Below the pieces are notes generated by a model, which was not told the DNA's origin, did not search any database, and was given only the letters and a program-made list of their open reading frames with translations. This document shows, in pieces, positions 8,696-16,617 of a DNA stretch of 64,000 nt. The stretch comes from Pseudaquabacterium terrae (GTDB lineage: Bacteria; Pseudomonadota; Gammaproteobacteria; Burkholderiales; Burkholderiaceae_C), in contig NZ_JABRWJ010000003.1 in assembly GCF_013266755.1 (NCBI RefSeq), positions 434,001 through 498,000 of the forward strand, written 5' to 3'. How positions within the stretch are numbered: the stretch's first letter is position 1; the number at the start of each line of letters is the position of its first letter. A program made the translations under genes and the position numbers.

Positions 8696-9387
8696 GCGCA
8701 CCCTTGCTCGACGAAGCCGCCGCGCGTTCGGAGATGTGCCGCGTCGGCCGCAGCTTGTTCGATCGGGGCTACGTGCACGCGACGGCGGGCAACATCAGCG
8801 TGCGCCTGGCCGACGGCTTCCTGATCACGCCGACGGACGCGTGCCTTGGTTTCCTGGACCCGGACCGGCTCGCGCGGCTGGACGCCGACGGACGCCAGGT
8901 CGCTGGCGACCGTGCCAGCAAGGCGATCGCGCTGCACCGGCGCATCTATGCGGCCACCGCGGCGAGCGGCCGTCCGGCCGGGTCGGTGATCCACACGCAC
9001 AGCACCGCGCTGGTCGCGTGCTCGTTGAAGGCATTCGAAGCGAACGGGAGCGTGGCTGAAGAAGCCGAGTTGCTGCCACCGATCACGCCGTACTTCGTGA
9101 TGAAGGTCGGCCGCGTCCCGCACATTCCCTACCGACGCCCCGGTGCGGACGAGGCCGCCGAGGCGGTGGCGCAGGCCATTGCCCGCCATGCTGCCGCGGG
9201 CCGGCAACTGCGTGCCGTGATGCTGGCGCGCCTGGGTCCGAACGTCTGGCACGACACGCCGGCCGCCGCGATGGCGGTGCTCGAGGAACTCGAGGAAACC
9301 GCGCGGCTTTGGCTGCAGGTGCGGCCGACACCACTCGACGAGGCGCAGATCGCCGAACTGCACAGCGTGTTCGGCGCAACGTGGTAA
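8692..9387 (+). CDS. Class II aldolase-family protein, OtnC-like but missing catalytic residues
   Basis: A 231-residue protein of the class II aldolase/adducin family, closest in layout to OtnC (3-oxo-tetronate 4-phosphate decarboxylase), which follows otnK in known clusters. It keeps GNISVRL, the first two zinc ligands (His101 and His103 in VIHTHST), TPYFVMKVGRVP and the ELEETARL helix. Where the family has the catalytic Glu (PSKE) it reads ASKA (Ala76). Where the third zinc His lies in ANHGP it reads ARLGP (Leu181). Either it has lost decarboxylase activity or it does different chemistry. The frame is intact and coupled to otnK by an ATGA overlap. Confidence 0.8.
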   Translation: MSAPLLDEAAARSEMCRVGRSLFDRGYVHATAGNISVRLADGFLITPTDACLGFLDPDRLARLDADGRQVAGDRASKAIALHRRIYAATAASGRPAGSVIHTHSTALVACSLKAFEANGSVAEEAELLPPITPYFVMKVGRVPHIPYRRPGADEAAEAVAQAIARHAAAGRQLRAVMLARLGPNVWHDTPAAAMAVLEELEETARLWLQVRPTPLDEAQIAELHSVFGATW

Positions 9388-9399
9388 CGATGGGTCTGC

Positions 9400-10542
9400 A
9401 TGTCTGCTAGCGATGTGATCGTGATTGGCGGCGGTTTGGTCGGCACGGCAGTGGCCTATGGATTGGCGCAGCCCGGCAAGCGCGTCACGGTACTGGATGA
9501 AGGCGACGACGCGTTTCGCGCGTCACGGGGAAATTTCGGCCTGATCTGGGTCCATGGCAAAGGCCGCGGCGTTCCCCCCTATTCGCGTTGGAGTCGGGAA
9601 TCCGCCCGGCTGTGGCCCACGCTGGCCGCGCAACTTCAGGCGGAAACCGGCATCGATGTGCAGGCCAGGCAGCCCGGCGCCTTCACTCTGTGCTTTTCCG
9701 AAGCCGAACTCGAGGCGCGCCGGGAAAGGCTGGCCGCCGTGCGCGATGAAGCGGGCGGCGAGTACCCGTACGAAATGCTGGACCGCGCGGCCCTGCTGCA
9801 GCGATTGCCCCATATCGGACCGACAGTGATCGGCGGCAGCTATTCGCCCATGGACGGCCACGTCAATCCGCTCAAGCTGCTGCGCGCCCTGCACACCGCA
9901 TGCACCCAGCGGGGCGTGACGCTCAAGACGGGCCACGGCGTGCAGCGCATCACGCATGCGCACGGCCTGTTCACGGCGCACAGCGGCGGCCGGCAGTTTC
10001 GCGCGCCCAAGATCGTGCTGGCGGCGGGGCTGGGCAATGCCGGGCTGGCCGGCCATGTCGGCCTGCATGCGCCGGTGCGGCCCAATCGCGGCCAATTGCT
10101 CATCACCGAGCGCACTGAAAAGATCCTCGACTGTCCCACCGGCCACATCCGGCAGACCGACGAGGGCGGCATCCAGATCGGCGAATCAATGGAGGATGCG
10201 GGTTTCGACGACGGCACAACGACGCGCACATTGGCCGAACTCGCGCGCCGTGCCATTGCCAGTTTTCCCCTGCTCGGCCGGCTGAATGTGGTGCGGGTGT
10301 GGGGCGCATTGCGGGTCATGACGCCCGACGGTTATCCGATCTACCAGGAATCGACGACCTGCCCAGGCGCCTACGTGGTCACCTGCCACAGCGGCGTGAC
10401 CTTGGCCGCGGCCCACGCCTTTCGCATCGCCCCGTGGATCAACGGCGCAGCCGTTCCCGAGGAACTGGTCGCCTTTCGGGGCGAGCGCTTTCCCGCCGCC
10501 GGCCACCCGACACCGGCCCTGGATCACCACCATGCCCACTGA
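9400..10542 (+). CDS. FAD-dependent oxidoreductase, opine/D-hydroxyproline dehydrogenase catalytic subunit (HcnC/OoxB-like)
   Basis: A 380-residue DAO-family flavoprotein with VIGGGLVGTAVAYGLAQPG at the N-terminus, the SRGNFGLIWVHGKG segment, and a C-terminus with VWGALRVMTPDGYPIY and CHSGVTLAAAHA. These are typical of the beta subunit of heterotrimeric dehydrogenases such as HcnABC, octopine/nopaline oxidase and D-hydroxyproline dehydrogenase. The next two genes encode the matching 2Fe-2S and NAD/FAD subunits and overlap by 11 bp each, which makes the complex assignment firm. The amine or imino-acid substrate is unknown. Confidence 0.85.
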   Translation: MSASDVIVIGGGLVGTAVAYGLAQPGKRVTVLDEGDDAFRASRGNFGLIWVHGKGRGVPPYSRWSRESARLWPTLAAQLQAETGIDVQARQPGAFTLCFSEAELEARRERLAAVRDEAGGEYPYEMLDRAALLQRLPHIGPTVIGGSYSPMDGHVNPLKLLRALHTACTQRGVTLKTGHGVQRITHAHGLFTAHSGGRQFRAPKIVLAAGLGNAGLAGHVGLHAPVRPNRGQLLITERTEKILDCPTGHIRQTDEGGIQIGESMEDAGFDDGTTTRTLAELARRAIASFPLLGRLNVVRVWGALRVMTPDGYPIYQESTTCPGAYVVTCHSGVTLAAAHAFRIAPWINGAAVPEELVAFRGERFPAAGHPTPALDHHHAH

Positions 10543-10840
10543 ACCGCTTTTTCGCCCGATTTCGGCGGCCGCCGATGCATCCGTCGACGTCGAGTTCAAC
10601 GGTCGTCCCCTGACGGTGCCGGGCCAGGCCTCGCTGGCTGCCGCCTTGCTGGCGGCCGGTGTGGTGCGCTTTCGCTCCACGCCTGTGTCCGGTGCGCCAC
10701 GTGCTCCCTACTGCATGATGGGCGTCTGCTTCGAATGCCTGCTTGAAATCGACGGCGTGGCCAACGCCCAAGCCTGCCTCGTGCAGGTCGAGGCGGGCAT
10801 GAAGATCCGCTCGCAGGAAGGCGCCCGCCATGCAGCGTGA
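10532..10840 (+). CDS. 2Fe-2S subunit of heterotrimeric amine dehydrogenase (HcnA-like)
   Basis: A 102-residue protein with a beta-grasp 2Fe-2S domain. Cysteines in YCMMGVCFEC (C-x4-C-x2-C) and a further Cys in QACLVQ give the four cluster ligands. It carries electrons between the flavin subunits on either side. It overlaps the upstream gene by 11 bp and the downstream gene by 11 bp, consistent with stoichiometric coupled translation. Size and gene order match HcnA and the small subunit of opine oxidases. Confidence 0.86.
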   Translation: MPTEPLFRPISAAADASVDVEFNGRPLTVPGQASLAAALLAAGVVRFRSTPVSGAPRAPYCMMGVCFECLLEIDGVANAQACLVQVEAGMKIRSQEGARHAA

Positions 10841-12218
10841 TCCGGTGGATTTCGCGGTGGACGTCGCCGTGATCGGCGCCGGCCCGGCGGGTCTCGCAGC
10901 GGCCGCCACCGCGGCCGAACAGGGGCTGTCCGTCGTGCTGCTCGACGAGCAGGCCCATCCCGGCGGACAGATCTACCGCGACGTCGCGCGCGCCGGCGTC
11001 GATCGGATGCAGGTGCTCGGAAACGACTACGCTGCCGGTCGGGCGCTGGTCGAGCGCTTCGCTCAATCGACGGCGCGTCATGTGGGCGGCGCAGCCGTCT
11101 GGATCATCACCCGCGATCGGATCATTCACTACCTGAAGGATGGGCGATCCCAGTCCATCACGGCCGGCCAGGTCATCCTGTGCACCGGCGCAATGGAGCG
11201 GCCGTTTCCAATCCCGGGCTGGACGCTGCCCGGCGTGATGACCGCCGGCGCGGCGCAGATTCTTCTCAAGAGCGCCGGTGTCGTGCCGTCGCAGCCGGTC
11301 GTGCTGGCGGGCTGCGGACCCTTGCTGTACCTGCTGGCCTGGCAGTACTTGCGGGCCGGTGTGCGCATGGCCGCCATCGTCGACACCACGGAGCGCGGCG
11401 ACTACCTGCGGGCCCTGCGCCATCTCGGCGGCGCCGTGGCGGGATGGCGCGAGGTGAAGAAAGGTCTCGGCCTGATCCGCAGCATCCGCCGGGCCGGCAT
11501 CCCCTTCTACCGCGCCGCAACCGACCTGGCGGTCGAAGGTGACGCACGGGCGACGGCACTGCGCTTTCGTGTTGGCGCCAGGTCGCACCGCGTTGAAACC
11601 GACCTCGTGCTGCTGCACCAGGGCGTGGTGCCGAACCACCAGATCACGGCGTCGCTGCGCCTGCCCCACCGTTGGGACGACCAGCAGCTGTGCTGGGTGC
11701 CGCAGGCCGATGCCTGGGGGCACCTGGCGCTGGACGGCTTTCTCACGGCCGGCGACGGGCGGGGCATCGCGGGGGGCGCCGCGGCGGCCCTGCAAGGGCA
11801 GCTCGCCGGCCTGGCCGCTTCGCACGACGCCGGCCGCATGTCCGAACTCGAACGCGACCGCCAGGCCGAGCCGCTGCGGTCGGCGCTGCGTCGGCAGCTG
11901 CACATCCGGCCTTTCCTCGATGCGCTCTACCGTCCCAAGGTCCAGCATCGCGTGCCGGCCGACGACGTGATCGCCTGCCGCTGCGAGGAAGTCTCGGCCG
12001 GCGAGCTGCGCCGGATGGTCGCGCTCGGCTGCATGGGGCCGAGCCAGACCAAAGCCTTCTCGCGCTGCGGTATGGGGCCCTGCCAGGGCCGCCTTTGCGG
12101 CCTCACGGTGACCGAGGTCATCGCGCAGGCGCGTGGCGTCTCACCGGCCGAGGTCGGCCACCATCGGATCCGCGCTCCCATCAAGCCGATCACGCTCGAA
12201 GCGCTGGCTGCCCTTTGA
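10830..12218 (+). CDS. FAD/NAD-binding subunit with C-terminal Fe-S motif (HcnB/OoxA-like)
   Basis: A 462-residue subunit of the same complex. It has an N-terminal FAD motif (VIGAGPAGLAAAA), PGGQIYRD, a second nucleotide-binding motif around residue 150 (LAGCGPLLYLLA) and a C-terminal BFD-like [2Fe-2S] domain with CRCEE and CGMGPCQGRLC. This three-part layout is characteristic of the alpha subunit of hydrogen cyanide synthase, opine oxidases and D-proline-type dehydrogenases. It closes the plus-strand operon that starts at 6711, and a GC hairpin lies just after it. No hydrogen cyanide role is implied; opine or D-imino-acid oxidation fits the neighbours better. Confidence 0.85.
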   Translation: MQRDPVDFAVDVAVIGAGPAGLAAAATAAEQGLSVVLLDEQAHPGGQIYRDVARAGVDRMQVLGNDYAAGRALVERFAQSTARHVGGAAVWIITRDRIIHYLKDGRSQSITAGQVILCTGAMERPFPIPGWTLPGVMTAGAAQILLKSAGVVPSQPVVLAGCGPLLYLLAWQYLRAGVRMAAIVDTTERGDYLRALRHLGGAVAGWREVKKGLGLIRSIRRAGIPFYRAATDLAVEGDARATALRFRVGARSHRVETDLVLLHQGVVPNHQITASLRLPHRWDDQQLCWVPQADAWGHLALDGFLTAGDGRGIAGGAAAALQGQLAGLAASHDAGRMSELERDRQAEPLRSALRRQLHIRPFLDALYRPKVQHRVPADDVIACRCEEVSAGELRRMVALGCMGPSQTKAFSRCGMGPCQGRLCGLTVTEVIAQARGVSPAEVGHHRIRAPIKPITLEALAAL

Positions 12219-12221
12219 TTC

Positions 12222-12240
12222 CACGCGGTTTGACCGCGTG
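12222..12240. terminator. Stem-loop between convergent operons
   Basis: CACGCGGT, TTG, ACCGCGTG is a perfect 8-bp stem with a 3-base loop. It lies in the 23-bp gap between the converging genes ending at 12218 and 12242. There is no long T-run on either side, so it may be a weak or factor-assisted bidirectional terminator. Confidence 0.55.
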
Positions 12241-12241
12241 T

Positions 12242-12775
12242 TCAAGGGGAAGGCGCGTCAGTCACGGGATCGGACCCGATGTCACCCCGCGGCGCCGCGA
12301 TGAGGCCGAGCGGATAGAGGCGCTTGCCGGATGACTGTCGCAATACGATTCGGCTCGTGAACTTCTCGATGCCGATATCGCTTTGCAGCAGGCGCTCCAT
12401 CAGCGTCTGAAAGGAGACGACACTCGGCACCACGATTTGCAGCAGGTAGTCGTAGCCACCGCTGACGTTGTACCACTCGACGATTTCGCGGTGCTGACCG
12501 GCCACCTCTTCGAACTTGCGAAAGTCGGGGCGCCGATGGCTGCTGATGGTCACCTCGGAAAAGACGGTCACGCAGGAGCCCAGCTTCTCCAGCGCAATGT
12601 CGGCGCCATAGCCGCGAATGACCCCCATTTCCTGCAGCCGCTTCGTCCGCACGAGGCACGGACTCTGGCTCAGGCCGACGGCATCGGCCAACTCGACATT
12701 CGAGCAGCGACCCTCGCGCTGAAGGTGCACCAAGATCTTGAGGTCGAACTTGTCGAGCGAGACTGCAGAAGACAT
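12242..12775 (-). CDS. Lrp/AsnC-family transcriptional regulator
   Basis: A 177-residue regulator. It has an N-terminal helix-turn-helix (LDKFDLKILVHLQREGR then SNVELADAVGLSQSPCLVR) and a C-terminal RAM ligand-binding domain (VTVFSEVTI, VEWYNVSGGYDYLLQIVV, FTSRIVL). Such proteins sense amino acids and bind DNA as oligomers. It is the last gene of the minus-strand set that includes the aminotransferase and kinase, and is the likely local regulator, perhaps also of the divergent operons near 6.5 kb. Confidence 0.88.
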   Translation of the reverse strand: MSSAVSLDKFDLKILVHLQREGRCSNVELADAVGLSQSPCLVRTKRLQEMGVIRGYGADIALEKLGSCVTVFSEVTISSHRRPDFRKFEEVAGQHREIVEWYNVSGGYDYLLQIVVPSVVSFQTLMERLLQSDIGIEKFTSRIVLRQSSGKRLYPLGLIAAPRGDIGSDPVTDAPSP

Positions 12776-12805
12776 GGGTGGATCGTAGCGCCCTGTGTCG
12801 CCTCG

Positions 12806-14128
12806 CTAATCTGTGCTCTGCGCTTCTCCGAGGGCTTCGTCCAGCGCCGTGATGACCTGGCCAGCCTGGTCCGCAGACAGCACCAACGGCGGGCGGATCT
12901 TCAGCACGTTGTGTCCCATGGCACAGGCGCTGATCAACACGCCCTTGTCGCGCATGCGGTTGACCACCTGGCTCGTGAGCCCGCGATCCGGGGCCCGCGA
13001 TGCGCGATCTCTGACCAGTTCGACCCCCACGAAAAGCCCTGCGTCGCGCACGTCGCCGATGGCCTCGTGCCGGCCGGCCAGGGCGGCGATGCCGTCGCGC
13101 AGGATCTTCCCGACCTTGGCCGCATGCTGCACCAGCCGGTCGCGCTCGATCGTGTCCAGGACCGCCAAAGCGGCCGCGCACGAGACGGTGTTGCCCGCAA
13201 AGGTGTTGAAGTAGCGCGAGCTCTTCCCGAATTCCGCCAGGGCGTCGGCGGTCGCCAGCAGTCCGGCAATCGGTTGGCCGTTGCCCATCGGCTTGCCCAT
13301 CGTGACGATGTCGGGCACAACGCCATGACGCTGAAAACCCCAAAGATGTTCGCCGGTCCGGCCGAAACCGGGCTGCACCTCGTCGGCAATGAAGAGGCCG
13401 CCTGCCCGCTTGATGGCGTCGACCGCGCCTTTCAGGAAGCCCGCTGGCCCAGGCAGGATGCCATCGCTGGTGAACAGCGAATCGACGATCAGCGCGGCCG
13501 GCTTGATGCCGTGCCGCCGCAGGTCGGCGATGGCCGCCTCGACGTCGCGGGTGAAGCGCTCGGCAAGGTCGGAACCTTCGGCGTGGTAGAGACGCGGCGC
13601 CGGAACCAGGCGCACGTGCGCGCCGAGATCGACGCTGACACCCAGCGACGGCGAGAACTTCGAGACCGCGTCGGTGATGCCGTGGTAAGCCGTCTCGGTC
13701 ACGATCACCCCGGTGCCGCCGGTGCGGACCTTCGCGATGCGGTACGCGAGGTCGTTGGCCTCGCTGCCCGTGCAGGTCAACATCAGGTGCGCGAGTCCGG
13801 TGCCCGGCACGCTCGCCAGCAGGCGTTCCGCCAGCTCGAGGATGGTGTCATGGAGATAGCGCGTATTGGTCGCCAGCGTCTGCACCTGCCGGCAGATCGC
13901 CTCGGCCACCGAAGGATGGCAATGCCCGAGCGATGTGACGTTGTTGTAGGCGTCGAGATAGCGGCGCCCCTGCGGGTCGATCAGCCAGGCGCCTTCGCCT
14001 CGAACGATGTGAAGCGGCCGTTCATACATCAGGCGGTAGGCCGGGCCGAGCAATGCGTCACGTCGCGCGATCATCGCGGCAGTGGCCGGGCCCACGTCGG
14101 CGCGGCCAGGGACGTAGGCATTGACCAT
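12806..14128 (-). CDS. Class III PLP enzyme, aminotransferase / phospho-lyase-like
   Basis: A ~440-residue PLP-dependent class III enzyme. Key features are YLDAYNNVTSLGHCHP, TCTGSEANDLAYRIA, the cofactor-binding FIADEVQPGFGRTG and the Schiff-base Lys in VTMGKPMGNGQP. NNV.SLGHCHP and the sequence around it resemble the ethanolamine-phosphate / 5-phosphohydroxylysine phospho-lyases rather than ordinary aminotransferases. The gene directly follows a hydroxylysine-kinase-like gene, which supports a kinase plus phospho-lyase pair. The ATG at 14128 has a poor ribosome site; a TTG at 14152, overlapping the kinase stop and preceded by GGAG, may be the real start. Confidence 0.82.
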   Translation of the reverse strand: MVNAYVPGRADVGPATAAMIARRDALLGPAYRLMYERPLHIVRGEGAWLIDPQGRRYLDAYNNVTSLGHCHPSVAEAICRQVQTLATNTRYLHDTILELAERLLASVPGTGLAHLMLTCTGSEANDLAYRIAKVRTGGTGVIVTETAYHGITDAVSKFSPSLGVSVDLGAHVRLVPAPRLYHAEGSDLAERFTRDVEAAIADLRRHGIKPAALIVDSLFTSDGILPGPAGFLKGAVDAIKRAGGLFIADEVQPGFGRTGEHLWGFQRHGVVPDIVTMGKPMGNGQPIAGLLATADALAEFGKSSRYFNTFAGNTVSCAAALAVLDTIERDRLVQHAAKVGKILRDGIAALAGRHEAIGDVRDAGLFVGVELVRDRASRAPDRGLTSQVVNRMRDKGVLISACAMGHNVLKIRPPLVLSADQAGQVITALDEALGEAQSTD

Positions 14129-14148
14129 GTTGAGGTCGGTCGTGGTTT

Positions 14149-15219
14149 TCAAGCTTGGGCTCCAGTTCGTACGCCGGCCAGCAGCCGGTCGCGTGCCGTG
14201 TCGCGCGAGAGGTCCGCCATGTGGAACAGGGCCTCCCACGCTGCGGGGTTGTGACGCATGATGTACGTGCGGTTTTCGGGATAGCGTGCAGCGCGCCATT
14301 CCGAGATCAGCACCGTGACGAGATGGCGCGTGGCCATGAGATCGGCAACGATGTCCTGTTCGACGCCGGTCAGCGGCAGAGCCGCGTGATACGCAGCCAC
14401 GAACTGGGCCGGCCCCTCGAAAGGGTCCTCGTTGCCGGCCATGTGGAAGGCGGCGGCCGTCGCCACTTCGCCGACCAGCGGCGCATGCAGCATGTCGCCG
14501 AAGTCGATGATTCCCACGATCCGCGCCTGATCGTCGGGTGCGACGAGCACGTTGTAGAGGTGGTAGTCGTTGTGGATCACCTGCGAGCGCAACGACGCCA
14601 GGCGCGGCAACACATGCTCGGTGAACCGCGTCATGAACGCTTCGGCCAGTGCACGGCGTTTCGCATCGACGATGCCATCGAGCTTCGCTGCCAGCCGATG
14701 TGCAGCGGCCACGTTCCACAGCAGGTCATGCGCCGCACCCGGGTGCGTGAAACCGTGCAGTGCGCGGTTCAACGCGGCAAGCCCCGTCCCCATGGCGCGT
14801 CGCTGCGCGGCGGTTCTCACCGTCTCCCGGATCTGGATGCCGTCCAGATAGGTCAGCATCCGCACGCGTGTGCGACGCCCTCCAGGCAATTCGATCGCCC
14901 CGTGCGTATGCCCGTCCAGTGTCCGCACGACACGCGGCACCGGCTGTTCCGGTGACACCCTGGCGATGTGCTCGAGCGCGGCGATCTGGAAATCGACGAC
15001 CGCAGCCGGCTCGGATGGATTGCTGATCTTGAGGACGAAGCGACTGCCGTCCGCCGTCTCCACCAGGCAATTCTGGTCACGCTCACCGGCCAGCGATTGC
15101 ACGCTGCCGTCGACGCCGTAGAGACGGTCAACCAAGGCCCGCACCTCCGCCGGTGCGAGATCGGGCGCGGTGGTGCTCAGCGCCGCCGTCGCCGCGCCGT
15201 TGAGGTGGGTGTCGCTCAT
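14149..15219 (-). CDS. APH-family small-molecule kinase (hydroxylysine kinase-like)
   Basis: A 356-residue protein of the aminoglycoside phosphotransferase fold. It has the catalytic loop VIHNDYHLYNVLV (H-x-D-x4-N), the metal-binding GIIDFGDM, and CLVETADGSRFVLKI in the N-lobe. Length and segments fit the hydroxylysine kinase subgroup, which phosphorylates 5-hydroxylysine for a class III PLP phospho-lyase to eliminate phosphate and ammonia; such an enzyme is encoded next. The upstream HAD stop and this ATG share a base (TGATG). An antibiotic-resistance role is unlikely given the context. The substrate is inferred, not shown. Confidence 0.78.
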   Translation of the reverse strand: MSDTHLNGAATAALSTTAPDLAPAEVRALVDRLYGVDGSVQSLAGERDQNCLVETADGSRFVLKISNPSEPAAVVDFQIAALEHIARVSPEQPVPRVVRTLDGHTHGAIELPGGRRTRVRMLTYLDGIQIRETVRTAAQRRAMGTGLAALNRALHGFTHPGAAHDLLWNVAAAHRLAAKLDGIVDAKRRALAEAFMTRFTEHVLPRLASLRSQVIHNDYHLYNVLVAPDDQARIVGIIDFGDMLHAPLVGEVATAAAFHMAGNEDPFEGPAQFVAAYHAALPLTGVEQDIVADLMATRHLVTVLISEWRAARYPENRTYIMRHNPAAWEALFHMADLSRDTARDRLLAGVRTGAQA

Positions 15220-15884
15220 CACAGGCCGAGCAGAGCGGGGAGCTGCCGCACATCGGTCAAGCGCGAGACGCCATAACCGTCGAACGTGGGTTCATGACCG
15301 CGATCGATGAACGCCTTGGCCATGAAACCCAGGTCGGACGCCGTCATCAGGTCGTATCGAAAGCTCGACGAGCAGTGCACCATCTGGTCCGGCGCGCACC
15401 CGAGCTGATCAAACATGTACTCGAAGGTCTGGAAACGTGGCTTGTACGCGCGTGCCTCCTCGGCGGTGTAGACGGCGTGAAACTTCGCCTTGAGATGGGC
15501 GACGCTGGCCGGGATCAGGTCGACCATCGAATTCGAGAGAATCACCAGCGGAACGTGCGGCGCGATCGCCTCCAGGACCTCGACCACGTTCGGATGCGGT
15601 TGCCAGCCCGCAATGGCGTTGTAGAGCGCGACCGCATCGGCCGGACGGCATTCCACGCCATGCGCCTTGCACGCCCGATGAATCGCGTTCTCGACGACGT
15701 CGAAGAAGGGCTTCCACTCGCCCAGGACCTCGTCGAGGCGATAGGCTCGAAAGCTGTCGAGGAAGGCAGGCATCCGCTCGGCCGCAATTCGATCCTTGAA
15801 CAGGATTTTCGCGGTCGGGCCCATCTCGAAGTTGATGAGCGTGCCATAACAATCAAAACTGATGAACTTGGGTTTGAATGCCAT
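15219..15884 (-). CDS. HAD-superfamily hydrolase, haloacid dehalogenase type II
   Basis: A 221-residue HAD enzyme. Motif I is FDCYGTLINFE with the nucleophilic Asp, motif II is ILSNSMVDL, motif III is YKPRFQTFEY and motif IV is the acidic part near VHCSSSFRYDLMTASDLG. This matches the 2-haloacid dehalogenase / small phosphatase branch. The ATG at 15884 (MAFKPKF) fits the family start; upstream in-frame codons add unrelated residues. It is first in a tightly coupled minus-strand operon with a small-molecule kinase and a PLP enzyme. In that setting a phosphatase or phospho-intermediate role is as plausible as dehalogenation. Confidence 0.8.
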   Translation of the reverse strand: MAFKPKFISFDCYGTLINFEMGPTAKILFKDRIAAERMPAFLDSFRAYRLDEVLGEWKPFFDVVENAIHRACKAHGVECRPADAVALYNAIAGWQPHPNVVEVLEAIAPHVPLVILSNSMVDLIPASVAHLKAKFHAVYTAEEARAYKPRFQTFEYMFDQLGCAPDQMVHCSSSFRYDLMTASDLGFMAKAFIDRGHEPTFDGYGVSRLTDVRQLPALLGL

Positions 15885-16164
15885 TGGAGATCCACTGCTG
15901 CGTTGGGGGGTGGAATCAGTGTATGAATCCGCAGGCAATGGAGATGCCGCATTCACACCCGACGCCGGTGGATTCCGTTTCGATCGGGGCGCCTGACAGC
16001 ACTTTTCAGGGGCCCCTGGCGCGCGATCCGGTAGAACAGCAGATTACGCCGGAGCGGGCTCTCAAAGCGCATTTGCCACCGTTTTCAATGCCGCCTTCGG
16101 CAGCGGACGAGGCAGTTCGGAAAGTAGCATGAGCCGCCCCCATTCCAGTCCCAAGGACCCTTCC

Positions 16165-16521
16165 ATGGCAAACAAGCTGCTCGTCCCGTTCAAGTTCAAC
16201 CAACTCGGCGAAGGGCGCGAATCCCGGCCGCCGGCGGACCGCGTGCTCGAAGGCGACATCGTGTGCCGCAACTGGGACGTCGACAGCGCCAAGGACGGCG
16301 CCGTTCGCGCAGGCGTGTGGCAGTCGAGTCCCGGCCTCAACCGCTCCATCAAGGGCGAGACCTGGGAGTTCTGCCTGATCCTGTCCGGCCTGGTCGAGAT
16401 CACGGAGGATGGCTGCGAGCCCGTGCGCTACAAGGCCGGCGACTGCTTCATCATGAAGCCCGGCTACATCGGCACCTGGCGTACCATCGAAACGGTGCGC
16501 AAGGTGTGGATCATGGCCTGA
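16165..16521 (+). CDS. Cupin-domain protein (EutQ/ureidoglycine hydrolase-like), stop codon formed at rearrangement junction
   Basis: A 118-residue single-domain cupin. GETWEFCLILSGLVEITEDG is cupin motif 1-like and YKAGDCFIMKPGYIGTWRT is motif 2, typical of the DUF861 group. ATG 16165 is preferred over 16129 because AGGA lies 7-8 bases upstream. The last bases of its stop codon (GA of TGA) already belong to the direct repeat that starts at 16520, so the native C-terminus may have been replaced when the segment was joined. It is transcribed away from the HAD-kinase-aminotransferase operon. Substrate unknown. Confidence 0.72.
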   Translation: MANKLLVPFKFNQLGEGRESRPPADRVLEGDIVCRNWDVDSAKDGAVRAGVWQSSPGLNRSIKGETWEFCLILSGLVEITEDGCEPVRYKAGDCFIMKPGYIGTWRTIETVRKVWIMA

Positions 16522-16591
16522 AGGCTCGGTGCACGGCCTGGACGACTACCTGCAGCTGAAATACGTCTGCCAGGGGCAACTCGGCGCGTGA
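16520..16591 (+). pseudogene. 3' fragment of aldehyde dehydrogenase
   Basis: Twenty-three codons plus TGA read [20 protein letters not shown] and then LGA, the same C-terminal tail as the gene at 1-119. Nothing upstream is aldehyde dehydrogenase; a cupin gene is joined directly to it. It is what remains of a gene that once preceded the acyl-CoA ligase, convergent with it. Confidence 0.8.
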
Positions 16592-16605
16592 ATCCCGGCC
16601 GCGCA
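16520..16605 (+). repeat. Direct repeat, right copy
   Basis: Counterpart of 48-132. It begins exactly at the cupin stop codon and includes the last 24 codons of an aldehyde dehydrogenase plus the first half of the hairpin after it. Differences from the left copy are 5 of 72 bases in the coding part and a one-base indel after it. Confidence 0.85.
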
Positions 16606-16612
16606 CGCGGCC
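16597..16612. terminator. GC-rich hairpin between convergent ends
   Basis: GGCCGC, GCAC, GCGGCC forms a 6-bp stem six bases before the ligase stop codon. It is followed by TCTTCTC on the plus strand. It would have ended the original aldehyde dehydrogenase transcript and perhaps the ligase operon. In the left repeat copy the match stops after the first arm. Confidence 0.45.
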
Positions 16613-16617
16613 TCTTC

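Noticed and set aside
9400-12218. Hydrogen cyanide synthase operon hcnABC
   Set aside because: Subunit types match, but the same architecture serves opine and D-imino-acid dehydrogenases and the order here (C-, A-, B-like) and context are catabolic.
14149-15219. Antibiotic (aminoglycoside) resistance kinase
   Set aside because: The APH fold is shared by many metabolic kinases; neighbouring PLP, HAD and Lrp genes point to amine catabolism.
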